This document shows, in pieces, positions 62,757 through 64,000 of a stretch of DNA of 64,000 bases. The stretch comes from Hydractinia symbiolongicarpus. Taxonomy: Eukaryota > Cnidaria > Hydrozoa > Anthoathecata > Hydractiniidae. The notes beneath the pieces were generated by a model, which had not been told where the DNA came from, made no database searches, and saw nothing but the letters and a program-made list of their open reading frames with translations. A program made the position numbers and the translations under genes. The stretch's first letter is position 1, and each line of letters starts with the position of its first letter. The stretch covers positions 7,616,001-7,680,000 of the forward strand of contig NC_079875.1 of assembly GCF_029227915.1 (NCBI RefSeq), written 5' to 3'.

Positions 62757-62867
62757 AACCTCGTCCCCAGGGTTCTTCTACGCCTAATATTCTAACGAGA
62801 CGGGTTTGTAATAGATACTAAGTTCTGTGAAATTATCATGGACGTAAAAGAGCCCAGGGACGAGGTT
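62757..62867. mobile_element. 111-bp MITE with 28-bp inverted repeats
   Basis: Left end AACCTCGTCCCCAGGG followed by TTCTTCTACG; right end is its inverted complement (CGTAAAAGAGCCCAGGGACGAGGTT region) with few mismatches. The terminal word is the one scattered over the window at 6016, 6952, 23990, 24571 and 60593. No target duplication could be recognised. Confidence 0.75.
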
Positions 62868-64000
62868 GCCTACACGTCCCTATCTTTTTACGCTGATATT
62901 ATGTCTAGTTTTAATGTTGTTTTGTATATCTTCTTTTTCAAAACTTCTTTTATATCCTTGCTTTTTTACATCTCTTACATTCTTTAGGTTACTGTTAACT
63001 TAAAGTACTATACTTTCGAGAAATAAACAAAACAAAGGATGAAGATGTAAATATACAAATTAATATGGAGGACACAAGTGGTGAGGACAGAGAAACTGTA
63101 ACGACCGGATGAATTTTTTTGCTTTGTAGCAGCTGCTAGTGGTAATACTGACTAAATTTGTTGGACTATGTACAGCCTTGTACCCAGGTCTTGTTGCCTT
63201 TTTAGAAGCGTTTCGGGGAACAGGGTTGAAAAAAACTTGACGACCATTTTAAAACTGATTTGATTGACAGCTGTCATCATAATAATTATTGTTGTTACGT
63301 GCTCATTGGCAATTTAAAGGCGATTAAGAAAAATTGAATTCGTAGGAAAATTATGCTTAATGCAAAAAATTATACCCCAGTCCTCTGATATGGTGGGGAA
63401 GAAAAGTTATCACTTTTAAAGAAAAATTAAATCCAATGATTCTGAATACGAGTTTTTAAAAATGTAAAACTTTTGTAAGGTATGATATTGAAATACGACT
63501 TCTCAGTTTTTCCTGGAAGAACATCTGAATCTTTTATCTTTTATAATAGTAAAAAAAAACTGGGGGATGACAAAACTGCAGAATGTCTCCCCTGGAAAAG
63601 AAATCAAATGACGTCATAGTCGCTTGTGGTAGCATATTTGCAGTAGACCAAATTCATTCAAGTTGAAATCCATGAAAAAAATAATAAAAAAATTAAACGA
63701 AAAAAAATATATGTGTCAAATAATAGTCCTTGAACATATAAAAATAAATAAATATATTATTATGAAGAAAAAAATGACTACATAAACACAAATACATAGA
63801 AACGAGCAAATAAAATAGATATATAATAGAAAAAAATAGAAAAACTTACAAATAAAAATTGCTCAAATTAGTTTCATGTACTCTTTTAATCTTCTACTTG
63901 CTTTATTCATATAAAAAACAAAAAAATGACTTTATGATACAAGATAAAGAAAAAAAAAGGTCATTAAAAATTAGTTGTTTGTTAATAAAATACTTTTACA
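62868..64000. other. AT-rich intergenic end of window
   Basis: No gene was found. A weak donor-like CTAATTTGAGCAATTTTTAT then GTAAGT on the minus strand at 63846-63880 might end an exon of a gene beyond the window, but no coding signature supports it. Confidence 0.35.

Noticed and set aside
62422-62787. 121-residue plus-strand frame
   Set aside because: It runs through the tRNA-like SINE and into the CCTCGTCCCCAGG MITE, so it is a repeat artefact.

Overview
This window is animal nuclear DNA. It is AT-rich (roughly two thirds A+T by eye), its genes are split by GT-AG introns, and it has the signalling and membrane protein families of a metazoan together with dispersed transposon relics. The texture fits a cnidarian, most likely a hydrozoan: short exons, AT-rich introns, tRNA-derived SINEs, many CCTCGTCCCCAGG-type inverted-repeat fragments, and splice acceptors sitting directly in front of start codons as expected for spliced-leader addition. 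The phylum is inferred from style, not proven.

Six protein-coding genes can be supported. Left to right: (1) an intron-poor two-domain glyoxalase/VOC protein (-, 9020-9964). (2) A seven-exon gene (-, 10621-16706) rebuilt here as a 633-residue protein with an N-terminal BRCT-like region, a long basic Ser/Arg/Lys-rich linker and a single C-terminal membrane segment. (3) A two-exon soluble fumarate reductase of the Osm1/Frd1 type with an N-terminal hydrophobic leader (-, 18736-21664). (4) A 36-exon P4-ATPase phospholipid flippase of the ATP8B class, reconstructed in frame from start to stop as 1229 residues (+, 31501-48470). (5) A single-exon secreted, heavily N-glycosylated helical-repeat protein with no family I recognise (+, 50220-51557). 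(6) A SKI/DACH-like nuclear protein with four tandem SKI/SNO/DAC-type domains followed by a coiled coil (-, 55290-58404, last exon not found).

The rest is intergenic or intronic and largely repeat-derived. The first 6 kb hold a broken piggyBac transposase with a recognisable TTAA/CCC terminus and a fragment that resembles the YqaJ/SWIM-type transposon proteins of invertebrates. Between 21.7 and 31.5 kb there is no gene, but there is a pogo/Tigger-type MITE, three copies of a tRNA-derived SINE and a tandem array. The introns of the flippase carry a palindromic MITE, a 31-bp and a 27-bp minisatellite, and a TTCGCG-rich repeat. A 13-copy ATATAT-cored array stands just upstream of gene 5. The last 5 kb are low-complexity AT-rich DNA with another SINE-like unit and a 111-bp MITE.

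The genes do not form a pathway. The points most worth following are the four-fold SKI domain protein, the BRCT-plus-membrane-anchor protein, the novel secreted repeat protein, and the regular occurrence of a splice acceptor 8-21 nt before four of the six start codons.
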